The translations under genes and the position numbers were made by a program. This document shows, piece after piece, positions 37,507 to 46,598 of a DNA stretch of 64,000 nucleotides. The notes under the pieces are model-generated. The model was not told the origin of the DNA. It did not search any database and worked only from the letters and a program-made list of their open reading frames with translations. Where the stretch lies: positions 62,001-126,000 of the forward strand of contig NZ_SATR01000011.1 of NCBI RefSeq assembly GCF_004551525.1, in the 5' to 3' direction. Numbering within the stretch: position 1 is the stretch's first letter; each line of letters opens with the position of its first letter. This DNA is from Vibrio ouci. Its GTDB lineage: Bacteria; Pseudomonadota; Gammaproteobacteria; Enterobacterales; Vibrionaceae.

Positions 37507-39171
37507 ATGTGTTCGATTTTTGGTATTTTAGACATCAAGAGTGATGCAGAAGCGCTACGTCCAATTGCGCTAGAAATGTCTAAAAAGCTGCGTCATCGCG
37601 GTCCAGACTGGTCTGGTATTTATTCTTCAGAAAAAGCAATTCTTGCGCATGAGCGTTTAGCGATTGTTGGTTTAAATAGTGGTGCTCAACCACTATATAG
37701 CCCAGACAAAAAACACATCCTTGCAGTGAATGGTGAGATCTACAACCACAAAGAGATCCGTGCACGTTACGAAGGTAAATACGACTTCCAAACAGACTCT
37801 GACTGTGAAGTCATCTTAGCGCTATACCAAGATATGGGCGCAGATCTGCTTGAAGAGCTTAACGGTATCTTCGCATTTGTTCTTTACGATGAAGAAAAAG
37901 ATCAATACCTAGTTGGCCGCGACCATATCGGCATTATCCCACTGTACCAAGGCCATGATGAGCACGGTAACTACTACGTGGCGTCTGAAATGAAAGCGCT
38001 CGTACCTGTATGTAAAACGGTGAGCGAATTCGCACCGGGCAGCTACTACCGCTCTACAGATTCTGAACCTCAGCGTTACTACATCCGCGACTGGAACGAG
38101 TACGCTGCGGTACAAGGTAACTCGACAAGCAAAGAAGAACTGACTGAAGCGCTAGAAGCTGCGGTTAAACGTCAGCTAATGACAGACGTTCCATACGGTG
38201 TACTACTTTCAGGCGGTCTAGATTCATCGATCACTTCTGCGGTTGCTAAGCGCTTTGCTGCAATGCGTATTGAAGATGATGAAAAATCTGAAGCATGGTG
38301 GCCACAACTTCACTCATTTGCTGTTGGCCTTGAAGGTGCGCCAGACTTAAAAGCGGCGCGTGAAGTCGCTGACCAGATTGGTACTGTTCACCATGAAATG
38401 ACTTACACCATTCAAGAAGGTCTAGATGCGATTCGTGACGTTATCTACCACATTGAAACGTACGATGTAACGACGATTCGCGCATCGACCCCTATGTTCC
38501 TAATGGGTCGTAAGATCAAGGCGATGGGTATCAAGATGGTACTTTCAGGCGAAGGCGCAGATGAGATCTTTGGCGGTTACCTATACTTCCACAAAGCGCC
38601 AAACGCAAAAGAGTTCCACGAAGAGACAGTACGTAAACTGCTTGCTCTGAACATGTTTGACTGTGCTCGCGCGAACAAATCTCTAGCAGCATGGGGCGTT
38701 GAAGGCCGTGTACCTTTCCTAGATAAAGAGTTTATCGACGTTGCAATGCGCCTAAACCCTGAAGACAAGATGTGTGGCAACGGTAAGATGGAGAAACATA
38801 TCCTACGTGAGTGTTTCGAACACTACCTGCCGGAAGCAATCGCATGGCGCCAGAAAGAACAGTTCTCTGACGGTGTTGGTTACAGCTGGATTGACACGCT
38901 AAAAGAGGTAGCTGAAGCTAAAGTTACCGACCAGCAAATGGAAACCGCGGCATTCCGTTTCCCATACAACACACCAACAACCAAAGAGGGTTACGTATAC
39001 CGTGAGATCTTTGAAGAGTTGTTCCCACTACCATCAGCGGCAGAGTGTGTTCCAGGTGGTCCATCGGTAGCATGTTCATCAGCTAAAGCGATTGAATGGG
39101 ATGAGTCATTTAAGAACATGGCAGACCCATCAGGTCGCGCAGTACAAAGTGTCCACAACGACGCATACTAA
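37507..39171 (+). CDS. asnB: Asparagine synthase B (glutamine-hydrolysing)
   Basis: AsnB makes asparagine from aspartate, ATP and glutamine. The start at 37507 puts the catalytic cysteine at position 2 (MCSIFG), as required for an Ntn-type glutaminase, and has AAAGGGAAG upstream; the longer reading from 37486 would block it. The 554 residues include the glutaminase domain (1-200; RHRGPD, NGEIYNH), the PP-loop SGGLDSS (around 232) and GEGADEIFGGY (around 346). The length matches E. coli AsnB (554). Confidence 0.96.
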   Translation: MCSIFGILDIKSDAEALRPIALEMSKKLRHRGPDWSGIYSSEKAILAHERLAIVGLNSGAQPLYSPDKKHILAVNGEIYNHKEIRARYEGKYDFQTDSDCEVILALYQDMGADLLEELNGIFAFVLYDEEKDQYLVGRDHIGIIPLYQGHDEHGNYYVASEMKALVPVCKTVSEFAPGSYYRSTDSEPQRYYIRDWNEYAAVQGNSTSKEELTEALEAAVKRQLMTDVPYGVLLSGGLDSSITSAVAKRFAAMRIEDDEKSEAWWPQLHSFAVGLEGAPDLKAAREVADQIGTVHHEMTYTIQEGLDAIRDVIYHIETYDVTTIRASTPMFLMGRKIKAMGIKMVLSGEGADEIFGGYLYFHKAPNAKEFHEETVRKLLALNMFDCARANKSLAAWGVEGRVPFLDKEFIDVAMRLNPEDKMCGNGKMEKHILRECFEHYLPEAIAWRQKEQFSDGVGYSWIDTLKEVAEAKVTDQQMETAAFRFPYNTPTTKEGYVYREIFEELFPLPSAAECVPGGPSVACSSAKAIEWDESFKNMADPSGRAVQSVHNDAY

Positions 39172-39191
39172 CCACTGATCATTTCCATTCT

Positions 39192-39217
39192 AAAGGCACC
39201 CAAGCGGTGCCTTTTTT
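39192..39217 (+). terminator. Intrinsic terminator after asnB
   Basis: The stem AAAGGCACC / GGTGCCTTT with a 5-nt loop is followed by TTTT. The next 248 bp up to the POT gene are AT-rich and show no other clear feature. Confidence 0.88.
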
Positions 39218-39465
39218 ATTACTCCACCAACAACAAATCCACCACATCAATATTGACAACAATTTCGCAAACCAAGCTCAATTTTGGAAACTAAGTTTGT
39301 AGCACGAACAATATGCAACCTACGCAACAATTAATCCCCTATTAATCATGAAGTTAGAGTTTTAGTCTCACAGTATCGGCGATTATTGCCGATTGCAGTA
39401 TAGGCACCCAAAGAGTATATGTAGGAGCCAATAAAAAACGATAATAGCTAAGATTAATAAAACTT

Positions 39466-40857
39466 ATGACAAACCAACATCACCAATTTTTTGGCCATCC
39501 ACGTGGCCTATTCCTACTGTTCGGTACCGAGCTTTGGGAGCGATTCTCTTACTACGCGATGCGCGCCATCCTAGTGCTTTATTTAACAGACGCAACCATG
39601 AATGGCGGCTTGGGCTGGTCGACTAAAGATGCTCTTGACCTATACGGCATCTATACTGGACTTGTCTACATCACCCCCCTAATTGGCGGCTACTTAGCCG
39701 ATAACTACCTAGGCCAACGTCGCTCAATCTTAATTGGTGGTGTTCTGATGGCCGCTGGTCAGTTCACTCTCGCATTACCAGCAGATGCTCTTGGTCTCGG
39801 CTCATTACATACCTTCTACCTAGGTCTTGGTCTGCTGATTTCGGGTAACGGTCTATTTAAGCCAAACATCTCGACCATGGTCGGTGATCTTTATCAAGAG
39901 GGCGATAACCGCCGTGACGGTGCGTTTACCATTTTCTACATGGGTATTAACCTTGGTGCGCTACTCGCAGGTGTTGTGTCTGGTTCGGTGACTAACTCAT
40001 TTGGCTGGAAAGCAGGCTTTATTGCTGCCGGTGTAGGTATGTTAGTAAGCTTGGTAATGCAAATGACCCTAGCTCAATCTTGGTTGGGTGACATTGGCCG
40101 CGAACCGGCAGCTAAGCGTGATCTAGCCATCAAGAAGTCATCTAAGAAAGAACCGCTTACTAAAGAAGAATTTGACCGTATCAAAGTTATTCTAGTGATG
40201 AGCTTGTTCACTATCGTATTCTGGGCAGGTTTCGAGCAAGCTGGCGGCCTGATGAATATCTACACCCAACAGTACACAGACCGCATGATTGGTGGATTTG
40301 AAGTTCCAGCTGCTTGGTTCCAATCTTTGAACCCATTCTTCATTATCACCCTAGCGCCTGTATTGGCTGTGTTATGGGTTAAGCTCGGTAAACGTGAGCC
40401 GAACTCTCCAGTTAAATTTGCAATGGCGATGTTCTTCCTCGCTCTTGGCTTCCTATGTATGGTCGGCGCTGTGATGGAGCAAGGCGGCGACACGGCAGTG
40501 AAAACGTCAATGCTATGGTTAGTCGGTGCGTTTTTCTTCCATACTCTTGGTGAGCTTTGCTTATCGCCAATTGGCCTTTCTCTGGTAACTAAACTAGCTC
40601 CGCTACGTCTAGCATCACTGATGATGGGCGCTTGGTTTGGCTGTAATGCAATTGCTAACTACGTTGCTGGCTATGTGGGCTCTCACGTTGGTGAGCTAGG
40701 TGCAATGGCTATCTTTAGTGGTATTGCTGTGACTGCAACCGTATCTGGTGTCATCTTGCTATTGTTCTCAAACACACTAGTTCGCTGGATGCATGGTGCA
40801 GAAAGCCCAATGAGTAACGCAGAGCAAGTAGAAGAGCAACAAACTCAAATCGCTTAA
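39466..40857 (+). CDS. POT-family di-/tripeptide:proton symporter
   Basis: The 463-residue protein is a proton-coupled oligopeptide transporter of the inner membrane. The POT signature is visible: ELWERFSYYAMRAILVLYL (around 17-35), the GGYLADNYLGQRRSI motif (around 77) and FYMGINLGALLAGVVSG (around 157-173). About 14 hydrophobic helices are present. It is close to E. coli DtpA/DtpB, but which paralogue cannot be fixed from sequence reading alone. It is a single gene ending at a terminator. Confidence 0.92.
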   Translation: MTNQHHQFFGHPRGLFLLFGTELWERFSYYAMRAILVLYLTDATMNGGLGWSTKDALDLYGIYTGLVYITPLIGGYLADNYLGQRRSILIGGVLMAAGQFTLALPADALGLGSLHTFYLGLGLLISGNGLFKPNISTMVGDLYQEGDNRRDGAFTIFYMGINLGALLAGVVSGSVTNSFGWKAGFIAAGVGMLVSLVMQMTLAQSWLGDIGREPAAKRDLAIKKSSKKEPLTKEEFDRIKVILVMSLFTIVFWAGFEQAGGLMNIYTQQYTDRMIGGFEVPAAWFQSLNPFFIITLAPVLAVLWVKLGKREPNSPVKFAMAMFFLALGFLCMVGAVMEQGGDTAVKTSMLWLVGAFFFHTLGELCLSPIGLSLVTKLAPLRLASLMMGAWFGCNAIANYVAGYVGSHVGELGAMAIFSGIAVTATVSGVILLLFSNTLVRWMHGAESPMSNAEQVEEQQTQIA

Positions 40858-40881
40858 TAGCAGCCTACTCGCTATAAAAAT

Positions 40882-40915
40882 AAAAACGCCCGACCATCAC
40901 TGGCCGGGCGTTTTT
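40882..40915. terminator. Terminator between the POT transporter and chitobiase
   Basis: AAAAACGCCCG and CGGGCGTTTTT arms form a strong GC stem with a T-run on both strands. It can serve the POT gene and the convergent chb gene. Confidence 0.9.
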
Positions 40916-40952
40916 CCCTTTCCATTCGATTTAGATTGGCAGGGAGGGGGAA

Positions 40953-43604
40953 TTATTTCACGCTAGTCACTCGACTCGCTTTCTCGCCAGTCACAGACAC
41001 TGAACGGATAAATACTTCACCTTCTACTGCTGGACGTGCGCTGTCAGCGTAAGTCAGCCAGTTTTCACCATCTAGAGAGTATTGCAGCTCAACACCTGGG
41101 AACTGAACGTTCATTGCTAGCTTGCCGTCTTCTACTTTCGCACCTGGTACAGGTAGGCGGTAGTCGATGCCCGCTTTCTCTAGCTTAGCCAGTTCACGTT
41201 GACCAAGTACGTTAGCGAAACGGTTGTAGTCTTGGTTTAGTGCCGCTTTGTCTACTAGGTTAGAGTTTTGTGAGTACTCTACACCCACTTTGTAGTCATT
41301 CTCCCAATCAGCACGGTGCCATGCACGCTCAGCGGCTGCAAGCACGCGAGGGAATACCATGTACTCGTATTGCTCGTCGTTACGTACTGTCTCAGACCAA
41401 AGCTGTGCTGATAGGCCGTAGAAAGGCTTCGCTTCAATCTCACCTTTACCGGTAAAGCCGTTGCCATCGCGGTCTAGAGACGTTTCTGCGTTTTGCGGCA
41501 TGTTCTCTGGTGCAAAGCCAAACATCTTGCGAGTGTCCGTTGCACGAGTTGCCCAGTAGTAACCACGCTCTTGTGGGTCAGCTTCATATGGCATATCCAT
41601 GTAAACGTAGTCTGGGTTAGAAACGATCACGTCGTAACCTTTCTTAGACCATTCGTACACTGATGAAGTACCGCCCCAGTAAAGAACGTCCCAGAAGTTA
41701 ACGCGAGTATTTTCTGTTGCGAACGCTTTCTCACCTTCACTGTACTTCAGACCGTCTTGCCAAGCTTGGAAGTTTGGAATGCCCTTCTCTGCCACAATTT
41801 TAGATACTTGCTCAGCAAAGTGACTTGGCAGGTGACCGAAGTCACTTACTGTACCGTCAGTAATTAGCGTCTGACATTTTGGCGATTGCGCGAATGGCTT
41901 ATCTTGCTTAGACAGATCAATCGTGCCTTTCCAACTTACTTTGTCTTGTGCGTTAACGTCTTGGAAACCAGCGCCTAGCTTGATGTTCTTCGCTTCGTCG
42001 CCACCAAAGTGCCAAGTTGTTAGCGGGGCACCTGCCTCAGCATGCATTGCCGCCACTTCAGAAATCACTTTATCAACAAAGCGAGTTGACGATTCCATAC
42101 ATGGGTTAATGAAGCTCTGTTTGTTGTAGAACTGAACCGTGGTTACATTTGATTCATCTTGTGGATCCATCAGGCGGTATTCGTTCGCCTCAGCTTCTTT
42201 GCCTTGTTCCATTAGACGGTCGTAACGCGCTTCCATTGATACCACTGCTGCGCGAGCGTGCGCTGGCATATCGATTTCTGGAATCACTTCGATGTTACGT
42301 GCTTTCGCGTAGGTTAAGATTTCCACGTAGTCAGCTCTGCTGAAGTAGCCAGAACCAAAGTTGTCTGATGTTGGACCTGAGCCTAGCTGAGGCAGTAGAC
42401 AGCTTTTCTCTTCAACATCGAAACAACGATTGGCACCGACTTCAGTTAGCTCAGGTAGACCTGGAATTTCTAAACGCCAGCCTTCATCATCCGTTAAGTG
42501 AAGGTGTAGTTTGTTCATCTTGTACGCCGCCATTTGGTCAAGCGTTGCAAGAATTGCGTCTTTAGAGTGGAAGTTACGCGCCACATCCACCATTACGCCA
42601 CGGTAATCAAAACGAGGCGCATCTTTAATAGACAGCAGTGGTAGAGAATCAGCATTTTGGCTATCTACCAGGCCAAAGATAGATTGTACCGCGTAGAAAG
42701 CACCCGCTTGGTCGAACGCCTTAATCGCAATACCGTCGCCTTTGATGCTTATCTCATAAGCACCAGATTTTGCTAATTCACCGGTGAAGTCTGCAGGAAC
42801 AACCGTGATGCTTACAGGAACATCACCACGGACATCCACACCTACCACTTCTGCACGATCTTGGATTGCTCTAAATTGAGTCGTATCAAACGCATCTTTA
42901 GGTAGTGCAATGCCACCTGAGATGTCTACTGTACCTTTGCCCGCTTCAACAAACATTGGTGTTGGCAGCAGCGTGGTTGATACGTCTTGTTTTGCTAAAT
43001 CTTCATTCTTCTCGAAACGAGACACAGCGTTGGCAAATACGTTGTTGTCATCCGGTGTACGTTTTAGGTTGTCACCTTCAAGGCCAGTCACGAAAGAAGC
43101 CACGTCTTCAGTGTTTAGCGAAGCAATCATCTTCGGCTCTGCGTTCGGCGCAGCAACGAAGGCACCCGGCATGAAGTCTGTTTCAAACAATTGCCAGTAT
43201 TCGCTAACCAGAGGAAGTGTCACTTCTTCACCCGCCGCAAAACCATCAAACTTATCGGTTGGTTCTAATTTATGTAGGTCACCCGTTACTCGTGAGATTT
43301 TGAACTGCTCGTTATCAACATCCAAAATCAGGCGAATGCTGTGGAAGTAGATAGCCCAATCTTTTGAGTCAACCGCTTCACCTTGGTTAACGAGTGTCAT
43401 GTTGACCTTGTTACAAGAGGCCCACTCAGCGCCTAGGTCCTGACATGCAAGACCATCGTTAGCACCGTGGTTAGTGAGTACTTCATATTGAACATCTAAG
43501 TTTGCTGCAAGTGAGTTAACGACATTTTGTTCAGTAGACTGGAACGATGCGCAACCCGCTAACGTTGCTAATACTGAAGTCGCGATGAAAGTTTGTTTAA
43601 ACAT
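40953..43604 (-). CDS. chb: Chitobiase (N,N'-diacetylchitobiase, GH20 lipoprotein)
   Basis: This beta-N-acetylhexosaminidase cleaves chitobiose to GlcNAc at the outer membrane or periplasm. The start at 43604 gives an 883-residue protein, the length of Vibrio chitobiase, with a lipoprotein signal MFKQTFIATSVLATLAGC (lipobox LAGC). Domains in order are an N-terminal CHB_HEX domain (about 30-190), a GH20b domain (about 220-330), the GH20 barrel with catalytic WHFGGDEAKN (around 538), and a small C-terminal domain. A longer reading to 43709 adds 35 residues and would bury the signal peptide. It supplies substrate for nagE-nagA. Confidence 0.94.
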   Translation of the reverse strand: MFKQTFIATSVLATLAGCASFQSTEQNVVNSLAANLDVQYEVLTNHGANDGLACQDLGAEWASCNKVNMTLVNQGEAVDSKDWAIYFHSIRLILDVDNEQFKISRVTGDLHKLEPTDKFDGFAAGEEVTLPLVSEYWQLFETDFMPGAFVAAPNAEPKMIASLNTEDVASFVTGLEGDNLKRTPDDNNVFANAVSRFEKNEDLAKQDVSTTLLPTPMFVEAGKGTVDISGGIALPKDAFDTTQFRAIQDRAEVVGVDVRGDVPVSITVVPADFTGELAKSGAYEISIKGDGIAIKAFDQAGAFYAVQSIFGLVDSQNADSLPLLSIKDAPRFDYRGVMVDVARNFHSKDAILATLDQMAAYKMNKLHLHLTDDEGWRLEIPGLPELTEVGANRCFDVEEKSCLLPQLGSGPTSDNFGSGYFSRADYVEILTYAKARNIEVIPEIDMPAHARAAVVSMEARYDRLMEQGKEAEANEYRLMDPQDESNVTTVQFYNKQSFINPCMESSTRFVDKVISEVAAMHAEAGAPLTTWHFGGDEAKNIKLGAGFQDVNAQDKVSWKGTIDLSKQDKPFAQSPKCQTLITDGTVSDFGHLPSHFAEQVSKIVAEKGIPNFQAWQDGLKYSEGEKAFATENTRVNFWDVLYWGGTSSVYEWSKKGYDVIVSNPDYVYMDMPYEADPQERGYYWATRATDTRKMFGFAPENMPQNAETSLDRDGNGFTGKGEIEAKPFYGLSAQLWSETVRNDEQYEYMVFPRVLAAAERAWHRADWENDYKVGVEYSQNSNLVDKAALNQDYNRFANVLGQRELAKLEKAGIDYRLPVPGAKVEDGKLAMNVQFPGVELQYSLDGENWLTYADSARPAVEGEVFIRSVSVTGEKASRVTSVK

Positions 43605-43680
43605 CTTACTTACCCTTAAAAGTGGAGCGAAGCCTGAAAAGTTTGGCGTCAAAATCAAGATGCAATCACAATAGCCTGAG

Positions 43681-43702
43681 TTATTTTTTATCGTAAAATT
43701 AA
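43681..43702. promoter_or_regulatory. NagC-like operator upstream of chb
   Basis: TTATTTTT and AAAATTAA arms spaced as in the nagE-nagA operators lie 77 bp upstream of the chb ATG. This suggests that chb is repressed by NagC, as the E. coli chb operon is. The remaining 300 bp up to 44009 show no other convincing site. Confidence 0.55.
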
Positions 43703-44009
43703 TCCTCATCGAAAGTGATCCGATTCAAACTTTATAAAACCTAAAAACTTTAAATTCTTTATAAACATAGAGTTACAGATAACGTTAATTTCGACGGACT
43801 TATTTTGACGAGATTACTGAGAAGTAAATCACAGCTTTCAGCCTCAAATGGATGCAATTCGTGAATAGTGATCACATCTCCCGATCAGTTGTCATAAACT
43901 GAAACGAGTAACTAGAATCCGAAATGTGATCTAACACTCACAATTCTCTCGTCAAAATACGTTGATAATTTTGGATTCAACAATTTTTCAGTAAGGCAAC
44001 TCATACTTA

Positions 44010-44879
44010 ATGCGCAAACTACTTATCCCGTTTATTGCTTTAATCTACTCGACCACCACTCTTGCTGAGCCACTGTTTTGGCAAGCAACAAAGGGTAAGT
44101 TGAATTACTACATTCTTGGTTCTGTGCATGTCGGTGATGACAGCATGTTCCCGTTAAATAAACAGATCATGGACGCATTACAGACCAGTGATGGTTTGAT
44201 CATTGAGACGGACGTGCGTAAGAGTCAGGACGTCACATACCCACCCGTGACATTGCTGAGCAAAGATGTCCTAACAGCAAAACAACAAGACGAGTTGAAA
44301 GGGATCGCCAATCTGTTAGAGCTGAATGCCCCTCAATTGCTTAACTCCCCGCCTTGGGCAACAGCGCTCGCGGTCCAGATGAAACAGATAGAGTATTTAG
44401 GCTATAAAGCCGCCTATGGGGTTGATGCGCACCTGACCTATAAAGCAACCTTTCAAGATATTCCTGTCATCAGCCTAGAGCCTCTCCAGTTTCAAATTGA
44501 CCTTTTAACAGGCCAAAAAGAATCAGGGAAAGAGCTACTTTTGAGTGCGATTGAAGAGTTTGATCACTCCGAAGAAATGACTCACTGCTTGATTAAAACT
44601 TGGAAGGCTGGGGATATTGAAAAACTGAACGAATTTGCCAAGCTAACCGAAATGTCGGAAGAGTTTGAAACTGCCTTCCTCACTGACCGAAATCTCGACT
44701 GGGCCCAACAGCTGGCTAACCCAAGTTGGTCAAAAGAGAAAAAGGGGACCTTCCTTATGGTGGTAGGTAGCTTACACCTAGTTGGAAAAAACAATGTTCT
44801 CGCACTGCTTAAAGAGGGTGGCTTTAAAGTAACTCAGCTGTCGAAGAGCAAACCAGCGTTATGTGAGTTTGAGTACTGA
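44010..44879 (+). CDS. TraB/GumN family protein
   Basis: The 289-residue protein has a signal peptide (MRKLLIPFIALIYSTTTLA) and the TraB/GumN (Tiki-like) domain. Its conserved ligands are YYILGSVHVGDDSMFPL (around 34-50, with the GSVH motif), an acidic IIETDV, and the C-terminal VVGSLHLVGKNNVL. Such proteins are thought to be metal-dependent peptidases; the substrate here is unknown. It is divergent from chb but shares no operon partner. Confidence 0.85.
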   Translation: MRKLLIPFIALIYSTTTLAEPLFWQATKGKLNYYILGSVHVGDDSMFPLNKQIMDALQTSDGLIIETDVRKSQDVTYPPVTLLSKDVLTAKQQDELKGIANLLELNAPQLLNSPPWATALAVQMKQIEYLGYKAAYGVDAHLTYKATFQDIPVISLEPLQFQIDLLTGQKESGKELLLSAIEEFDHSEEMTHCLIKTWKAGDIEKLNEFAKLTEMSEEFETAFLTDRNLDWAQQLANPSWSKEKKGTFLMVVGSLHLVGKNNVLALLKEGGFKVTQLSKSKPALCEFEY

Positions 44880-44903
44880 GGACACTTTTCTATCGGTCGT
44901 GCC

Positions 44904-45006
44904 GTCATCCTCAAGAGTGAGGAACGAGCGAGTTGGGGATCTCCAATAGTCCTCACACAATATCAAGAGATTCCCTACTCCTTCCTTCGTCAGTCTATGG
45001 AATGAC
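44904..45006 (+). repeat. 103-bp palindromic repeat, copy 3
   Basis: The arms GTCATCCTCAAGAGTGAGG and GTCTATGGAATGAC are present, with about 29 of 40 arm positions complementary. It lies between the GumN gene (plus) and the convergent tRNA-Pro transcript (minus). Confidence 0.9.
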
Positions 45007-45028
45007 AGATCTTTTATCTCAAGATACA

Positions 45029-45058
45029 AAAAGGGCTCTACATTTCTGTAGAGCCCTT
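45029..45058. terminator. Terminator of tRNA-Pro remnant A
   Basis: GGGCTCTACA / TGTAGAGCCC is a perfect 10-bp stem with a 4-nt loop. On the minus strand it is followed by a T-run. It follows remnant A exactly as a terminator follows a tRNA. Confidence 0.8.
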
Positions 45059-45068
45059 CTTCTAAATA

Positions 45069-45107
45069 TGGGCAGTGAAGAGCCAGATTCTAATATCAGA
45101 CGAACCC
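45069..45107 (-). pseudogene. tRNA-Pro 3'-end remnant A
   Basis: On the minus strand it ends CTCTTCACTGCCCA, a mutated copy of the tRNA-Pro tail CTCTTCACCGACCA. The upstream part (AATCTGGCTCTTCAC and before) no longer folds as a tRNA. It shares a 31-bp identical stretch with remnant B. Confidence 0.65.
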
Positions 45108-45138
45108 ACGCTTGTTCGAATCTCTAAACCAAAGATGC

Positions 45139-45171
45139 AAAAAAGGCTCTGCATTTCTGCAGAGCCTTTTT
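45139..45171. terminator. Terminator of tRNA-Pro remnant B
   Basis: AAAAAGGCTCTGCA / TGCAGAGCCTTTTT is a perfect 14-bp stem with a 4-nt loop and T-runs on both strands. It is close in sequence to the terminator of remnant A. Confidence 0.85.
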
Positions 45172-45178
45172 CTAAACA

Positions 45179-45217
45179 TGGTCGGTGAAGAGCCAGATTC
45201 TAATATCAGACGAACCC
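45179..45217 (-). pseudogene. tRNA-Pro 3'-end remnant B
   Basis: On the minus strand it ends CTCTTCACCGACCA, identical to the last 14 bases of the intact tRNA-Pro including CCA. The anticodon and D arms are missing. It lies between the tRNA-Pro terminator and terminator B. Confidence 0.7.
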
Positions 45218-45258
45218 CACTTGGGTTCTAATTCTATTTCCTCTGCTCAAAAACGACG

Positions 45259-45282
45259 AAAGCCTGCTATAAAGCAGGCTTT
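45259..45282 (-). terminator. Intrinsic terminator after tRNA-Pro
   Basis: AAAGCCTGC / GCAGGCTTT with a 6-nt loop lies 7 bp beyond the CCA end of the tRNA. Confidence 0.8.
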
Positions 45283-45289
45283 CTTAAAG

Positions 45290-45366
<77 letters not shown>

Positions 45367-45369
45367 AGA

Positions 45370-45397
45370 TGTTTAACTGAGGAATAATCCCCGTCAA
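45370..45397 (-). promoter_or_regulatory. tRNA-Pro promoter
   Basis: On the minus strand TTGACG (45397-45392) and TAAACA (45375-45370) are separated by 16 bp, immediately upstream of the tRNA. Confidence 0.55.
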
Positions 45398-45552
45398 CGG
45401 ATGCGTATATTACGGATTCTGGATTTTAACGCAAGCCATTTTCATTAACTTTTTCAAATTAATAGTTCATTTGTATAAAACACCACCGACCGAGTATAAA
45501 GTGTGAGCACAAACACACCACCAAAAACAAATACGCAACCTAATAACAACAT

Positions 45553-45566
45553 TTGATCCAGATCAG
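45553..45566. promoter_or_regulatory. FNR-like box upstream of the DUF3149 gene
   Basis: TTGATCCAGATCAG matches TTGAT-N4-ATCAA with one change and lies 67 bp before the DUF3149 ATG. Confidence 0.45.
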
Positions 45567-45632
45567 TGTTGCATATTTAACCACGCATTACCTTAAACCC
45601 TGTCTTCACACATATAACTAGAGGAAGTGACT

Positions 45633-45773
45633 ATGGACTTTTGGCTTGATCTCCTATTTGGTAATGCAGTAGGTCTATCTTCAATGATGGTAATCTTTGC
45701 AGCCTTTGGTCTTATGCTGTTTTACGGCGGTTACTTTGTCTACAAAGTGATGAACGACAAATCTCCTCACTAG
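45633..45773 (+). CDS. DUF3149 small membrane protein (46 aa)
   Basis: The 46-residue protein MDFWLDLLFGNAVGLSSMMV... has one strong membrane helix (about residues 15-37) and ends in NDKSPH. It matches the DUF3149 family of tiny inner-membrane proteins of unknown role. GAGGAAG lies seven bases before the ATG, and a terminator follows the stop by 40 bp, so it is a complete single-gene unit. An FNR-like box upstream hints at oxygen control. Confidence 0.85.
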   Translation: MDFWLDLLFGNAVGLSSMMVIFAAFGLMLFYGGYFVYKVMNDKSPH

Positions 45774-45813
45774 AATCGCTTAGCCCTATTCATTGAATAG
45801 ACGTTCGCTATGC

Positions 45814-45847
45814 ACCGAAGTAGATACCTTGTCTGCTTCGGTTTTTT
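45814..45847 (+). terminator. Intrinsic terminator after the DUF3149 gene
   Basis: ACCGAAGTAGA / TCTGCTTCGGT (one mismatch) with a 7-nt loop is followed by six T. Confidence 0.85.
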
Positions 45848-45917
45848 ATTTTTTCTGATCACCTCAGCTTCATCATTGGTATAATAGTCACATTGATTAC
45901 CACTCTGAGATGTCGTT

Positions 45918-46499
45918 ATGTCTCAAGACGATGATTTTGCCCTCTTTCAACAAATGATGGGCGACGTAAAACCTCTTCAACAAGATACTACTGAGCATAA
46001 AAAGCAGCATCAGGTCTCTGATTCTCAACTTGCTAAACGCGAAGCCGCGATCTGGCTTACCGAAGATGACCCTGAATACCTCTCTATCGATCACGCAGAG
46101 ATGATTAAGCCTGACGATATCATCGAGTTCAAACGCGATGGGGTACAAGACGGTGTCTATAAAAAGCTGCGCCTTGCCAAGTACCCTATTCAAGCGAGAT
46201 TAGATTTGCATAAACGCACACTTGAACAAGCGCGCGATGAAGTAGTTAAGTTCTTAAAGCAATGTATGCGTATGGATATTCGCACCGTCGTGATTGTTCA
46301 TGGCAAAGGCGAACGCTCAAATCCACCAGCACTAATGAAAAGCTTCGTGGTCCAGTGGCTAATGCAAATTAAAGAAGTGCAATGTGTTCACAGTGCCCAG
46401 CGCTTTCACGGTGGCACTGGGGCGGTGTACGTCTTACTGCGAAAAAGTGCCGAGAAAAAGATCGAAACTCGCGAGCGCCATCAAAAACGACTGGGTTAA
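45918..46499 (+). CDS. smrA: DNA endonuclease SmrA (Smr domain)
   Basis: SmrA is a Smr-domain nuclease-type protein (the domain also ends MutS2). The 193-residue protein has an N-terminal variable half and a Smr domain (about 90-175) with LDLHKRTLEQARDEV, the HGKG motif in VIVHGKGERSNPPALM and the glycine loop FHGGTGAVYVLLRK. The length is close to E. coli SmrA (187). It is a single gene upstream of rluF in the same direction. Confidence 0.9.
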   Translation: MSQDDDFALFQQMMGDVKPLQQDTTEHKKQHQVSDSQLAKREAAIWLTEDDPEYLSIDHAEMIKPDDIIEFKRDGVQDGVYKKLRLAKYPIQARLDLHKRTLEQARDEVVKFLKQCMRMDIRTVVIVHGKGERSNPPALMKSFVVQWLMQIKEVQCVHSAQRFHGGTGAVYVLLRKSAEKKIETRERHQKRLG

Positions 46500-46598
46500 C
46501 GCTTAGCACAGTGCTAGAATGCGCGCCCTCTATGTGCTGATGTTTTACTCTGGTCAGCACACCTTTTAACCGCCGTTGTGAAACGTTAGGAGAACAAC

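Noticed and set aside
43602..43709. N-terminal extension of chitobiase by 35 residues
   Set aside because: It would place residues ahead of a clear lipoprotein signal peptide and covers the NagC-like operator; MFKQTF at 43604 has a ribosome site.
43935..43955. TGTGATC ... CTCACA as a CRP site upstream of the GumN gene
   Set aside because: The half-sites are 8 bp apart instead of 6, so the match is not acceptable.
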